From positions 62,001-126,000 of the forward strand of contig JADKCC010000017.1 in assembly GCA_016714785.1 (NCBI GenBank): a stretch of DNA of 64,000 bases. The letters are read 5' to 3'. The stretch comes from Saprospiraceae bacterium. Its GTDB lineage: Bacteria > Bacteroidota > Bacteroidia > Chitinophagales > Saprospiraceae. This document shows, piece by piece, positions 63,649 through 64,000 of this stretch (within the stretch, counting starts at the first letter, position 1; every line of letters begins with the position of its first letter). The notes below the pieces were generated by a model. It worked only from the letters and a program-made list of their open reading frames with translations. It was not told the origin of the DNA and made no database searches. The translations under genes were made by a program, and so were the position numbers.

Positions 63649-64000
63649 TTCCGATTTGATTATTTGGAGATTTGGAGATTTAGAGATGAGATGATTTGAT
63701 CTGCCACAGGCTGGAGTCCGGGTGATTTAAAATCGTATTTAAGACACTTCGACCTACGAGCTATTTTGGTAGATTTGAACTAATGTTATCACAAACCTAT
63801 GGCTCAAAACTCTTAATACAATGTTAAACTTTAAAAAATTCTTAAAATTTGTGTTAAATCAACGTGAAATAATAAATGGAAAATCAAAAATTAAAAAACT
63901 TATGTTCGGCTAAAATTTAAAAAGCATGGTTATAGTTTCAAATTAGCTGACTTTTGCTCATTTTGCCCTAATAATTTATACAATGAGGATAAAATTGTGG
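63649..64000. other. Intergenic stretch at window end, nothing recognised
   Basis: AT-rich sequence with short stop-rich frames; no gene, hairpin or repeat from the families above could be supported. Confidence 0.5.

Overview
The window looks like a chromosomal segment of a Bacteroidota bacterium, most likely a chitin- or polymer-degrading Saprospiraceae/Chitinophagales-type lineage (inference from content). Reasons: promoters of the Bacteroidota type (-7 box TAnnTTTG) without clear Shine-Dalgarno sites, a TonB-dependent receptor with a CarboxypepD_reg-like N-terminal domain, SprB-like and SdrD-B-like repeats, a type IX secretion (T9SS) type A C-terminal tail, and a PUR-alpha-like DUF3276 protein.

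Region 1 (1-19.1 kb) is compact and well preserved. It holds an envelope cluster (MlaD-like, cell-wall amidase with SPOR domain, LptD-like outer-membrane protein), an AI-2E-family permease, a PAP2 phosphatase/PaaD/PaaG operon, a lipoprotein next to a TonB-dependent receptor, a transglutaminase-like protein, a membrane-anchored MutS-like ATPase, an MscS channel with a small membrane protein, and a METTL25-like methyltransferase. All genes are intact except one small remnant at 14.0-14.3 kb.

Region 2 (19.5-38.2 kb) is a run of very large, minus-strand, secreted surface proteins. First comes an Ig-like/SdrD-B protein of about 3,070 residues with a T9SS type A tail, broken by six single-base indels. 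Then come a GH18 chitinase, a 1,501-residue protein with an FGE-like domain and 12 repeats, and a beta-propeller-like protein.

Region 3 (39.4-52.1 kb) is a tandem array of five AAA-ATPase/PD-(D/E)XK nuclease genes, nearly identical but carrying different combinations of three variable modules. The array is embedded in palindromic repeats and holds two copies of a MITE-like element and one IS701-family insertion sequence.

Region 4 (52.2-61.6 kb) is a second surface-protein cluster: two Gly-rich paralogues, a VCBS/ASPIC-UnbV protein and a DUF3276 protein. Region 5 (61.6-64 kb) is non-coding and packed with repeats: an 8-nt degenerate repeat, a 21-bp tandem array, hairpin modules and REP-like elements.

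Points of most interest: the mosaic five-copy nuclease array; a C-terminal domain plus CP-x3-CGT tail shared by four secreted proteins that lack the T9SS type A tail; a conserved ~370-bp block upstream of two surface-protein clusters; and an unusually rich set of dispersed hairpin repeats. Single-base homopolymer indels are concentrated in repetitive genes and probably reflect consensus errors rather than true pseudogenes.
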